Shown: in pieces, positions 1 through 5,357 of the stretch
Layout of the letters: each line of letters opens with the position of its first letter
Position numbering within the stretch: the first letter of the stretch is position 1
DNA from: an uncultured Caulobacteraceae bacterium
GTDB lineage: Bacteria; Pseudomonadota; Alphaproteobacteria; Caulobacterales; TH1-2
Direction of reading: 5' to 3'
Assembly (NCBI GenBank): GCA_937967425.1
Contig: CALBST010000119.1
Location: forward strand, 1-14,702
Length of the DNA stretch: 14,702 nucleotides
Made by a program: the position numbers and the translations under genes
Notes under the pieces: generated by a model
The model's database searches: none
The model's input: the letters and a program-made list of their open reading frames with translations, nothing else
What the model was told of the DNA's origin: nothing

Positions 1-54
1 GAGCGTCGACTTGCCCACGTTCGGCAGGCCCACGATGCCGCATTTGAAACCCAT
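1..54 (-). CDS. ychF: Redox-regulated ATPase YchF (N-terminal fragment, cut by window edge)
   Basis: Only the first 18 codons are inside the window; the gene runs off the left edge on the minus strand. The visible peptide is MGFKCGIVGLPNVGKSTL, which carries the G1/P-loop GLPNVGKST typical of the Obg-related YchF/OLA1 family. Members bind ATP in preference to GTP and associate with ribosomes. The ATG at 54 is preceded by GAGAGGAC, a good ribosome binding site. The SDR-like gene ends 21 bases upstream, so the two are probably cotranscribed. An rplY-pth-ychF neighbourhood is common in Alphaproteobacteria, which supports the call even from this short piece. Other small GTPases start similarly, but the exact N-terminus fits YchF best. 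Confidence 0.9.
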   Translation of the reverse strand, partial: MGFKCGIVGLPNVGKSTL

Positions 55-75
55 AATGTCCTCTCGATTGGCCGA

Positions 76-942
76 TCAGCGGACCAGGCCAGCACGGTAA
101 TTCGTGTAGAATGGCGCCCAATTCAATGCGGCTTTGGCGCGCGTATTGCGGACGCGGAAGGAGGGAAAGGCCGCCCGGCCGCCCGGTTCCGGCGTTGGAG
201 CGCCGATGGATTGTGCGATGAAGCCGAAAACGTCACGCCATTGAGCCGGCTCGTCGTCGGCGATGATGAGTGTTTGGCGAGACGGCCATCGCTGCACGGC
301 GGCCACCGTCGCGACCGCCATGTCAGAGACATGGAGCAGCGAAACGAAATCCGAGCCGTCGCCAGGGAGACGAAGTCTGCCTTCGCGAGCGCGGGCGAAC
401 CAATCGTCGTCGAAGCCCGTGCCCGGGCCGTAGAACAATCCACCGCGTAGAATGATCCAATCGAGATCAGATGCGCGGATGGCGTCTTCCATCGCCATCG
501 TCGCGGCATAGGCGCGCCCAGCGACGCTGTCAGCAGCGGGCAGAACTGTGTCCTCGTCTGACCACGCATCGCAGCCGGAGCCGCTCAGCATGGCGATGCT
601 TTGTTGGATCACGCGCGCGACGCCGGCTTTACGACACGCGCCGACCCAGATCGGCGCCCCCTCGCGGCGGACGCGGTCGTTTGCTTCATAGCTGCCGCGA
701 CCGCTTGGACCTGGAAGTGATGTGGCGAGGTTGATGCCAATGTCGCTGCCTTCGAGGCCCGCGATCAACGCTGCTTCGTCGAAGATGTCAGCTGTCCGCA
801 CTTCGGCGCCGGACGCAGTGGCGACGCCGGCGGCTTCTGGGCGGCGCACAAGCGCTCGCACTTTGTATCCCGCTTGGACAAGCCGCGGCGTGAGCCAGCG
901 GCCGTAAACGCCGTTGGCGCCGAGGATTGCGACGGATTGCAC
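76..942 (-). CDS. Atypical SDR / NAD(P)-binding epimerase-like protein
   Basis: The 288-residue protein has a Rossmann fold of the extended or atypical short-chain dehydrogenase type (NAD-dependent epimerase/NmrA-like). The dinucleotide-binding glycine motif GANGVYG lies at residues 8-14. A short acidic stretch (TADIFD, about 50-55) and the LRGGLFYGPGTG segment (165-176) are as in sugar epimerase relatives. The expected catalytic YxxxK appears as Y145-AAT-M149: the lysine is replaced by methionine. Classic dehydrogenase or epimerase chemistry is therefore uncertain, and it may be a reductase-like or NAD(P)-sensing protein. The start is GTG at 942, directly abutting the TAA (945-943) of the TPR gene, so translation is probably coupled. 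The substrate cannot be named from sequence. Confidence 0.8.
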   Translation of the reverse strand: MQSVAILGANGVYGRWLTPRLVQAGYKVRALVRRPEAAGVATASGAEVRTADIFDEAALIAGLEGSDIGINLATSLPGPSGRGSYEANDRVRREGAPIWVGACRKAGVARVIQQSIAMLSGSGCDAWSDEDTVLPAADSVAGRAYAATMAMEDAIRASDLDWIILRGGLFYGPGTGFDDDWFARAREGRLRLPGDGSDFVSLLHVSDMAVATVAAVQRWPSRQTLIIADDEPAQWRDVFGFIAQSIGAPTPEPGGRAAFPSFRVRNTRAKAALNWAPFYTNYRAGLVR

Positions 943-1683
943 TTAGCTGCGCCCCAGCGCACGCGCCGCGAGATCGCGCCATTGGCGCGCTTCGGCACGG
1001 AGCGGCGGGGCGATCTTGGCGAGGCGGCGCTCAATCTCTTGGAAGCCAATCTCCGCGTCTTCGCGGCGCCCGGTCTTGGCCATGAACGCTACATAGCGGC
1101 CGCCGGATTCTAGTCCAGGCACGCGATCCGCGGCAAAACGGTAAGCGTCGTCCGCTTCTTCGTTGCGGCCGAGGCCCTCATAAGCGCGGGCGAAGGCGAG
1201 AGCGACGGTCGGCGTTTTGCCCTCGGGCCCAAGCGCCTTCAGTTTTTCGAGCTTCTCTAGCGCCTCGGCGTGACGGCCGAGTTCGAGCAGAGAGAGCGCA
1301 TGGCCCATGAGGATGGCGGGATCGTCGGCCCAGCCGCCTTCGCCCGCGAGCGCCCATTGTGCTTCGGCGTCAGTCCAGCGTCCCAACGCGGCGGCGGCCT
1401 GCGCCACCTTCATGCGCGCGCCGACCGTCGGCGTGTCTTCAAGCGCGCGCATCGCTTCGCGATAGTTGCGTTCGGGATCGAGCGCCTGGCGGGCGACTTT
1501 GCCGACGCTGCGCGCGCCGCGCCCGCCCATCCAGTCCGGCACGAGCACGGCGAAGAAGTAGAAGGCTGGCGCGATCAGCGGGCCGATGATGAACAGCCAC
1601 AGCCAGAACATTTCGCGGCCCGTACGAACCACATGAATCCCGCATAAGAGCGAGGGCAAGTAAGTGAGAATGAGGGCCAACAT
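943..1683 (-). CDS. Membrane-anchored tetratricopeptide-repeat protein
   Basis: The protein has 246 residues from the ATG at 1683. The frame stays open upstream to 1863, but that extra stretch is polar and cysteine-rich, overlaps the start of the divergent gene and lacks coding character, so I chose the ATG beginning MLALILTYLPSL. Two hydrophobic segments (about residues 1-19 and 25-49, the second rich in W/F) anchor it in the inner membrane, resembling the N-terminal hairpin of phospholipase-D/cardiolipin-synthase-type proteins. Residues about 70-215 form several TPR-like units recognisable by GRWTDAEAQW, GRHAEALEKLEKL, GRNEEADDAYRFA and GRREDAEIGF. It is probably a protein-interaction scaffold facing the cytoplasm. 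Its stop abuts the SDR start. No specific function is recognised. Confidence 0.8.
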   Translation of the reverse strand: MLALILTYLPSLLCGIHVVRTGREMFWLWLFIIGPLIAPAFYFFAVLVPDWMGGRGARSVGKVARQALDPERNYREAMRALEDTPTVGARMKVAQAAAALGRWTDAEAQWALAGEGGWADDPAILMGHALSLLELGRHAEALEKLEKLKALGPEGKTPTVALAFARAYEGLGRNEEADDAYRFAADRVPGLESGGRYVAFMAKTGRREDAEIGFQEIERRLAKIAPPLRAEARQWRDLAARALGRS

Positions 1684-1721
1684 CTGAGCCGCGTCTCTTA
1701 GGGAAATTCGTTCCGATTGCG

Positions 1722-1742
1722 AAGCAAAACAGCAGTTTGCTT
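1722..1742. repeat. Inverted repeat AAGCAAA-N7-TTTGCTT
   Basis: The arms AAGCAAA (1722-1728) and TTTGCTT (1736-1742) are perfect complements around a 7-base spacer. The location, 39 bases upstream of the TPR start, fits an operator for a dimeric regulator, though it could also be an RNA hairpin in the 5' leader of the TPR transcript. No regulator gene is adjacent. Confidence 0.5.
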
Positions 1743-1749
1743 GGCTTGT

Positions 1750-1772
1750 TTCGCGAACACTAGTACCGCGAA
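1750..1772. repeat. Inverted repeat TTCGCG-N11-CGCGAA with an inner ACTAGT palindrome
   Basis: The arms TTCGCG (1750-1755) and CGCGAA (1767-1772) flank an 11-base spacer that itself contains the palindrome ACTAGT (1759-1764). The right arm overlaps a GAATC (GANTC) site. Because it sits midway between two divergent genes, it could be an operator acting on either. No protein partner is identifiable. Confidence 0.45.
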
Positions 1773-1804
1773 TCGGTGACATATCCACAAGACGGGGGCC
1801 GGAG

Positions 1805-2143
1805 ATGGCGCAGCACCGCTGGAATCGTCGCTTCTTGCAGGACGCAGAGGCAGCGCCCGACAACCTTCTCTATTTCGAACCCGACCTAGCCCGCCGCCGC
1901 CGCTACGCTGAGCGCAAGCGCGAGCGGAGCAGGGCCGAAGAGATCGATCGCTCCGGCTCCGCGCGGCATTTGGAGCGCGCGGCCAAGCGGCTGAAGCACG
2001 TCGATGCCGTGGATCGGGTTCTCTATGTCCCGCAATGGGATATGGCGAAGGCTGAAATGGCGATGCGCAAAGCAGGCGTCACCGGCGCCGTCAGCAATCT
2101 CTGCGGCACGCGCAGAAAGCTCGTGACCAACGGCCGCCGCTAG
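1805..2143 (+). CDS. Small basic protein of unknown function
   Basis: This ORF encodes 112 residues and I do not recognise a family. Support for a real gene: most codons end in G or C, it fills a gap with no competing minus-strand ORF, and GGAG lies just before the ATG with GGGGG a little further upstream. The first half is very rich in Arg and Glu (an RRRR run near residue 32, then KRERSRAEE), predicted helical and nucleic-acid-binding-like. The second half (VDRVLYVPQWDMAKAEMAM, about 67-90) is more ordinary and mixed, ending in a basic tail. There is no signal peptide or membrane segment. It reads opposite to its neighbours and converges with pth, sharing the palindrome CTAG (2140-2143) so that the two TAG stops overlap by two bases. 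Confidence 0.6.
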   Translation: MAQHRWNRRFLQDAEAAPDNLLYFEPDLARRRRYAERKRERSRAEEIDRSGSARHLERAAKRLKHVDAVDRVLYVPQWDMAKAEMAMRKAGVTGAVSNLCGTRRKLVTNGRR

Positions 2144-2754
2144 GCGTTCTCTGCACCGGGCTTCTTACGGCCACCTGCTTTTTCCGCGGGCGCAAGGCGC
2201 ATCACTTCGGCTTGGAATTTCTCGTCCTCGCCGCGTGCAAGCAGCGGCGCTGACTTTGCGATTGCGTCGAGCAGCTTATCGACGCCTTCGCGCTCGCTCT
2301 TGGCGAAATCGCTCAGCACGTGGCCGTGAACGAGATCGGCATGGCCGGGGTGGCCGGTGCCGAGGCGCGCGCGGCGAAACGCGTCTGTGTCCAACCAAGC
2401 GGCGATGGAGCGGATGCCGTTATTGCCCGCGGCGCCGCCGCCGAGCTTCATGCGGAAGCGGCCGGGCGCAAGATCGATCTCGTCGTAGAACACGACGATC
2501 TCCTTCTCCGGGATCTTGTAGAAGCGCGCCGCCTCCGCAACCGCGTGGCCGCTATCGTTGTAAAACGTCTGCGGCTTCATGATCAGGGTGCGAACGCCGT
2601 CAATCGCACCTTCGCAGACTTCGCTGCGAAACTTCTTCTTCCATGGGCCAAACGAATACGCGCGCGCGATCGCGTCCACGGCCATGAAGCCGATATTGTG
2701 CCGGTTGCCCGCGTATTTTGCGCCCGGATTGCCGAGGCCGACGAGGAGCAGCAT
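2140..2754 (-). CDS. pth: Peptidyl-tRNA hydrolase
   Basis: This 204-residue cytoplasmic enzyme cleaves the ester bond of peptidyl-tRNAs released by stalled ribosomes, recycling tRNA. Family hallmarks are present: GLGNPG (6-11) with Asn9, catalytic His19 in NRHNIGF, Asn66 in FYNDSG, Asp91 in FYDEIDL and the GNNGIRSI segment with Asn111/112. These correspond to E. coli N10, H20, N68, D93 and N114. The length is normal apart from a short Lys/Gly/Ala-rich tail. The start is fixed by the strong Shine-Dalgarno TAGGAGG five bases upstream. It follows rplY by 45 bases, the usual order, and is probably cotranscribed with it. Confidence 0.97.
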   Translation of the reverse strand: MLLLVGLGNPGAKYAGNRHNIGFMAVDAIARAYSFGPWKKKFRSEVCEGAIDGVRTLIMKPQTFYNDSGHAVAEAARFYKIPEKEIVVFYDEIDLAPGRFRMKLGGGAAGNNGIRSIAAWLDTDAFRRARLGTGHPGHADLVHGHVLSDFAKSEREGVDKLLDAIAKSAPLLARGEDEKFQAEVMRLAPAEKAGGRKKPGAENA

Positions 2755-2759
2755 CTACG

Positions 2760-2766
2760 CCTCCTA
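2760..2766 (-). promoter_or_regulatory. Strong ribosome binding site of pth
   Basis: On the minus strand the sequence is TAGGAGG, a near-perfect anti-16S match, with a 5-base spacer to the pth ATG at 2754. It is the strongest such site I noticed in the window and fixes the pth start. Confidence 0.85.
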
Positions 2767-2767
2767 A

Positions 2768-2791
2768 GCTTCCCGCTCCGGGAAGGGAAGC
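2768..2791 (-). repeat. Alternative hairpins in the rplY-pth spacer
   Basis: On the minus strand, CTTCCCG-GAG-CGGGAAG (2785-2769) forms a 7-bp stem with a 3-base loop. The same right arm can instead pair with the upstream GCTTCCC (2791-2785 with 2774-2768), so the two stems exclude each other. They end next to the pth Shine-Dalgarno. There is no U-run, so this is not a classic terminator; it may be a processing or attenuation element in the rplY-pth mRNA. Confidence 0.45.
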
Positions 2792-2799
2792 GGATCAGC

Positions 2800-3453
2800 T
2801 TACTTCTTCTCGTCCTTCTTTTCCGCCGCAGCGCCTTCGGCCGGAGCGGCGCCTTCGGCGGCATCCGGCGTCGCCGTCACTTCGGCTTCAGCCTTGCGGC
2901 CGACGATCGTCGCGATCGTGAAGTCGCGATCGCGGATCACAGGGCGCGCGCCATCCGGCAGCGTGATCGAGGAAATGTGGATCGAGTCGCCGATGTCGCG
3001 GCCGGCGAGATCGACAACGATCTCTTCCGGAATCTTGTTCGCCTTCACCTTCAGCTTGACGGTGTGGCGCACAATGTTGAGCGCGCCGCCGCGCTTCAGG
3101 CCGGGCGAGGCCTCGTGGTTCTTGAAGTGAACGACAACGTCGATCGCGATCTCAGCGTTTTCTTCAACGCGGTAGAGATCGACATGGATCGGCTTGTCGG
3201 TGACCGGATGGAACTGGATGGCGCGCGGAATAACCGGCTGCTTCTCGCCTTGGTGGTTGAGCTCGACCATGTGCGAAAGGAACTTGCCCGAGCGGATCGC
3301 CATTTCGACGTCCTTGGCGTTGATCTCGATCGGGATCGAGCCGCGCGCGCCGCCGTAAAGGACGCCCGGGATCAGGCCGGAATTGCGGGTCGCGCGGGCG
3401 CCGCCGGTGCCAATTTTTTCGCGCTTTTCAACGTTGAGAACAATGCCAGCCAT
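2800..3453 (-). CDS. rplY: 50S ribosomal protein L25/general stress protein Ctc
   Basis: The 217-residue protein binds 5S rRNA in the large ribosomal subunit. The N-terminal L25 domain (about 1-95) begins MAGIVLNVEKREK and includes the family segment RNSGLIPGVLYGG. The C-terminal TL5-type beta domain (about 100-190) includes the conserved PEEIVVDLAGRDIGDSIHI. A low-complexity Ala/Glu tail ends in a lysine-rich KKDEKK, as usual for long alphaproteobacterial versions. A TTG two codons upstream (3459) could extend the frame, but the ATG at 3453 has AAGG at a better distance. It is the first gene of the rplY-pth unit, with a candidate promoter at 3501-3529. Confidence 0.95.
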   Translation of the reverse strand: MAGIVLNVEKREKIGTGGARATRNSGLIPGVLYGGARGSIPIEINAKDVEMAIRSGKFLSHMVELNHQGEKQPVIPRAIQFHPVTDKPIHVDLYRVEENAEIAIDVVVHFKNHEASPGLKRGGALNIVRHTVKLKVKANKIPEEIVVDLAGRDIGDSIHISSITLPDGARPVIRDRDFTIATIVGRKAEAEVTATPDAAEGAAPAEGAAAEKKDEKK

Positions 3454-3500
3454 GGCCAATAGCCTTAAATTCCGGGGCGCCGGGAAAAATGGAAGCGGGG

Positions 3501-3529
3501 CTTCTAGCGGAAGGCGGGCGGACCCGCAA
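3501..3529 (-). promoter_or_regulatory. Candidate housekeeping promoter of rplY
   Basis: On the minus strand, TTGCGGG (3529-3523) is followed after 14 bases by GCTAGAAG (3508-3501). Compared with the Caulobacter consensus TTGACGS-N10-14-GCTANAWC, this is 5 of 7 and 7 of 8 matches with an allowed spacing. Transcription would begin near 3494, giving a leader of about 40 bases. Confidence 0.4.
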
Positions 3530-3539
3530 GCCAGCCTCA

Positions 3540-3553
3540 GGGCAGATCTGCCC
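3540..3553. terminator. Palindrome just after the FkbM-type gene, possible terminator
   Basis: GGGCAGATCTGCCC is a perfect 14-base palindrome beginning two bases past the methyltransferase stop. Outer bases (GCCT and AGGC) could extend the stem over a small internal loop. There is no U-run, so it would be a weak or factor-assisted terminator, separating this unit from the rplY promoter just downstream. Confidence 0.4.
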
Positions 3554-3554
3554 C

Positions 3555-4295
3555 TCAGGCCCGCTGTTTGAACAGGGTTAGCCGGATGCCCAGGGCCGAG
3601 CAGGCGTCCAGATAGTGCATCCGGACCAGCTTCGAGAGCGGCGGCGGGTCAGCTGGGATCGGGGGGGTCTTGAGGGCGGCAAAGCTCGACAGCCAGTTGT
3701 GAAGCCGCCGGCGGGGACCGTGCTTGATGAGAACGTTCTCGGCCAGGAGGTAGGGGATGCCGGCGTGGTTCAGGTCGCGCATGACCCGCCACTTCTTCCA
3801 AGCCCCAAATGGCGATTTCACGATGTCGAAGAAAATCACCAGGCTTTCGATATTCTTGCCGCCTTCCGCCAGGATGCTGTCGAGAATGGCGATTTCGGCG
3901 CCCTCGGCGTTGATTTTGACCCAAAGCCGGGCGTCGCCGAGATTGTAGTCTCTCAGGAACGTCGCCCAGTCGATCAGCTTGATCTCGCGGACGTTGCCGG
4001 TGCTGCCGCCGAATTTGCCGGCGATCATCGAGGCGCCGCCCTCGGTATTGTCGCCCATGAGCTGCGCCGTGCCGATGTGATCGGAGAGGCCAACGGGGGC
4101 GATCTGAAAGCGGCCCTCGGCGATCTCCTTGGCGTAACGCGTCTCGAGGGCGGCGATCATTTCCGGATCGGGCTCGACTGAGACCATCCGGTCAAATGCG
4201 TAGCCCCCTTCGACCACCTGGGCGATCGAGCCGCCATTGTGGGCGCCGACATCGATAAAGACGCGCGGGGCGTCGGCTGGAAGCTCAGCAGGCAT
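3555..4295 (-). CDS. FkbM-family SAM-dependent methyltransferase
   Basis: The 246-residue protein is a predicted class I methyltransferase of the FkbM type, which usually O-methylates sugars or other small metabolites. SAM-binding motif I is FIDVGAHNGGS (13-23), followed by the acidic end of strand 2 (VSVEPD, Glu41). The FkbM signature normally written KIDVEGAE is KINAEGAE here (127-134), with Asp replaced by Asn. There is no signal peptide, so it is cytoplasmic. The ATG at 4295 is the only reasonable start although no clear Shine-Dalgarno precedes it; expression may rely on coupling to the lipoprotein hydrolase gene ending 27 bases upstream. The substrate is unknown; with no glycan cluster nearby, a role in surface polysaccharide is only a guess. 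Confidence 0.8.
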   Translation of the reverse strand: MPAELPADAPRVFIDVGAHNGGSIAQVVEGGYAFDRMVSVEPDPEMIAALETRYAKEIAEGRFQIAPVGLSDHIGTAQLMGDNTEGGASMIAGKFGGSTGNVREIKLIDWATFLRDYNLGDARLWVKINAEGAEIAILDSILAEGGKNIESLVIFFDIVKSPFGAWKKWRVMRDLNHAGIPYLLAENVLIKHGPRRRLHNWLSSFAALKTPPIPADPPPLSKLVRMHYLDACSALGIRLTLFKQRA

Positions 4296-4322
4296 GCGGC
4301 GAACGAATAGACGGAAGCACGC

Positions 4323-5237
4323 TTAAGGCAAGCGCGGGCCGCCCGCGGGGTCGGGATCGGCGGCTTGCACCACAGGCGGCTGTGCGTCTTCGCGGCCTTC
4401 GGCTTCGGCGATCGCCTGTTCGAAGGCGACTAGGAGGGCGGGCACGCAGCAGGCGTTGAGGAAGTGATCGCCGCCGGGAACGGTGATGAGCGTGTGGCCG
4501 TATTCGGCGGCGATGCGTTGATCTGCTTCGAGCGGCACGAACGTGTCATTGTCGCCGTGAACGAAAACGACGGGTTGCCTCAGGCTGCGCAGCGCGGTCC
4601 AGACACTTGGCAGCTGTTCGCTTTGCGCTGTGACTTCGCTGATCGAGTTTCGCAGGTCGCGCGGCAGGATCGGGCGGAAGAGGCTGCCCGCGCCGATCAT
4701 CCGGCGCGCGGTCGGGCCGCGATCGCCAAAGAACGCTGAGAGGAGCACGACGGCATCGACTTGGTCGGGATAGCGCGCCGCCATCAGTGTGGCGACGGGC
4801 GCGCCGAAACTTTGCCCGACGAGCAAAACGCGCTGGCCTTCGCGCGCCTGCAGCATGGGCGACAACGCTTCGGCTTGTTTGGCGAGATCGCGAACCGCGT
4901 CCTCCGGCTCCGAGGTGCGGAAGCCTGGGCGATCGGCGACGATCAATTCGCGGCTTGGCGGCAGGCCGGCGATCGTCGGCGCCCAATACTCGCTCCAGGA
5001 CGGCGTGCCGGTGATGATGACGACCTTCCACGTTGCGTCGGCGCGCGCCGGCGTTTGCAGCGCCGAGATGCGCCAACCTTCCGGAACGCCAGCTGTAAAC
5101 TCGACCCGCTCCATCGTGCCGGGCGGGTAGGCGCTCGAGGTCGGAAAGCGGTCGTTCTCGTCCTCCGATGTCCCGATCGCGCACGCCGACAGCGCCAGGG
5201 CGAAGAGGGGAGCCGATAGCCGATTGATGATCCGCAT
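4323..5237 (-). CDS. Alpha/beta hydrolase lipoprotein
   Basis: The 304-residue protein has a lipoprotein signal peptide: basic start, hydrophobic stretch, and lipobox LSAC with Cys19 as the predicted lipidated residue. The mature part is an alpha/beta hydrolase: nucleophile elbow GQSFG with Ser143, acid in VHGDND (Asp229 or Asp231) and His258 in PGGDHFL. The residues after Asp (TFVPLEADQRIA) are as in lipase/esterase relatives. A Cys-Cys pair (263-264) follows the catalytic His. The C-terminal 30 residues are Pro/Ala/Asp-rich and probably disordered. It should act at the periplasmic face or outer membrane; the ester or amide substrate is unknown. It depends on Lgt (encoded at 11721-12773) for lipidation. 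It has no Shine-Dalgarno, and its promoter lies so close that the mRNA may be leaderless. Confidence 0.85.
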   Translation of the reverse strand: MRIINRLSAPLFALALSACAIGTSEDENDRFPTSSAYPPGTMERVEFTAGVPEGWRISALQTPARADATWKVVIITGTPSWSEYWAPTIAGLPPSRELIVADRPGFRTSEPEDAVRDLAKQAEALSPMLQAREGQRVLLVGQSFGAPVATLMAARYPDQVDAVVLLSAFFGDRGPTARRMIGAGSLFRPILPRDLRNSISEVTAQSEQLPSVWTALRSLRQPVVFVHGDNDTFVPLEADQRIAAEYGHTLITVPGGDHFLNACCVPALLVAFEQAIAEAEGREDAQPPVVQAADPDPAGGPRLP

Positions 5238-5242
5238 GCGGC

Positions 5243-5271
5243 CATTTAGCCGCTTGCCGCAACGCCGTCAT
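5243..5271 (-). promoter_or_regulatory. Promoter of the lipoprotein hydrolase, probably giving a leaderless mRNA
   Basis: On the minus strand, ATGACGG (5271-5265) precedes GCTAAATG (5250-5243) by 14 bases. Against TTGACGS-N10-14-GCTANAWC this is 6 of 7 and 7 of 8 matches. Only five bases separate the -10 element from the ATG at 5237, so transcription should begin at or next to the start codon. Confidence 0.6.
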
Positions 5272-5357
5272 CCTCGCGGGCGCTTTTCGCTGACCGGCGC
5301 GGTTTCGCGTGGGGCCGAACTGTGTCTAATAGCGGCGAGGGAAGCTCACTCGGGGGG
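5272..5357 (+). promoter_or_regulatory. Upstream region of the secreted metallopeptidase
   Basis: This is the part of the divergent gap on the metallopeptidase side. TCTAAT (5325-5330) matches TATAAT at 5 of 6 positions, but the -35 position (TTTCGC, 5303-5308) is poor. A GAGGG (5336-5340) and a G-run directly before the ATG are possible but badly spaced ribosome binding sites. Confidence 0.25.

Larger units (their letters stand above)
1684..1804. promoter_or_regulatory. Divergent regulatory region between the TPR gene and the 112-aa gene
   Basis: This 121-base gap separates two divergently read genes and should contain both promoters. It is visibly less GC-rich than the flanking coding DNA. 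It contains two inverted repeats (annotated separately) and a GANTC site (GAATC at 1770-1774), the methylation target of CcrM in Alphaproteobacteria. No convincing match to a -35/-10 pair is seen on either strand; ACTAGTAC (1759-1766) is a weak partial match to the Caulobacter -10. That a promoter is present is an inference from the gene arrangement. Confidence 0.45.

Noticed and set aside
1684..1863. Upstream extension of the TPR gene frame
   Set aside because: It would overlap the divergent gene start and cover the likely promoter; the peptide is not family-like, while the ATG at 1683 begins a clean membrane segment.
2320..3462. 380-codon open frame on the plus strand opposite pth and rplY
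   Set aside because: It is a mirror of two certain genes in high-GC DNA; the translation is Arg/Ala/Asp-rich with no recognisable domain.
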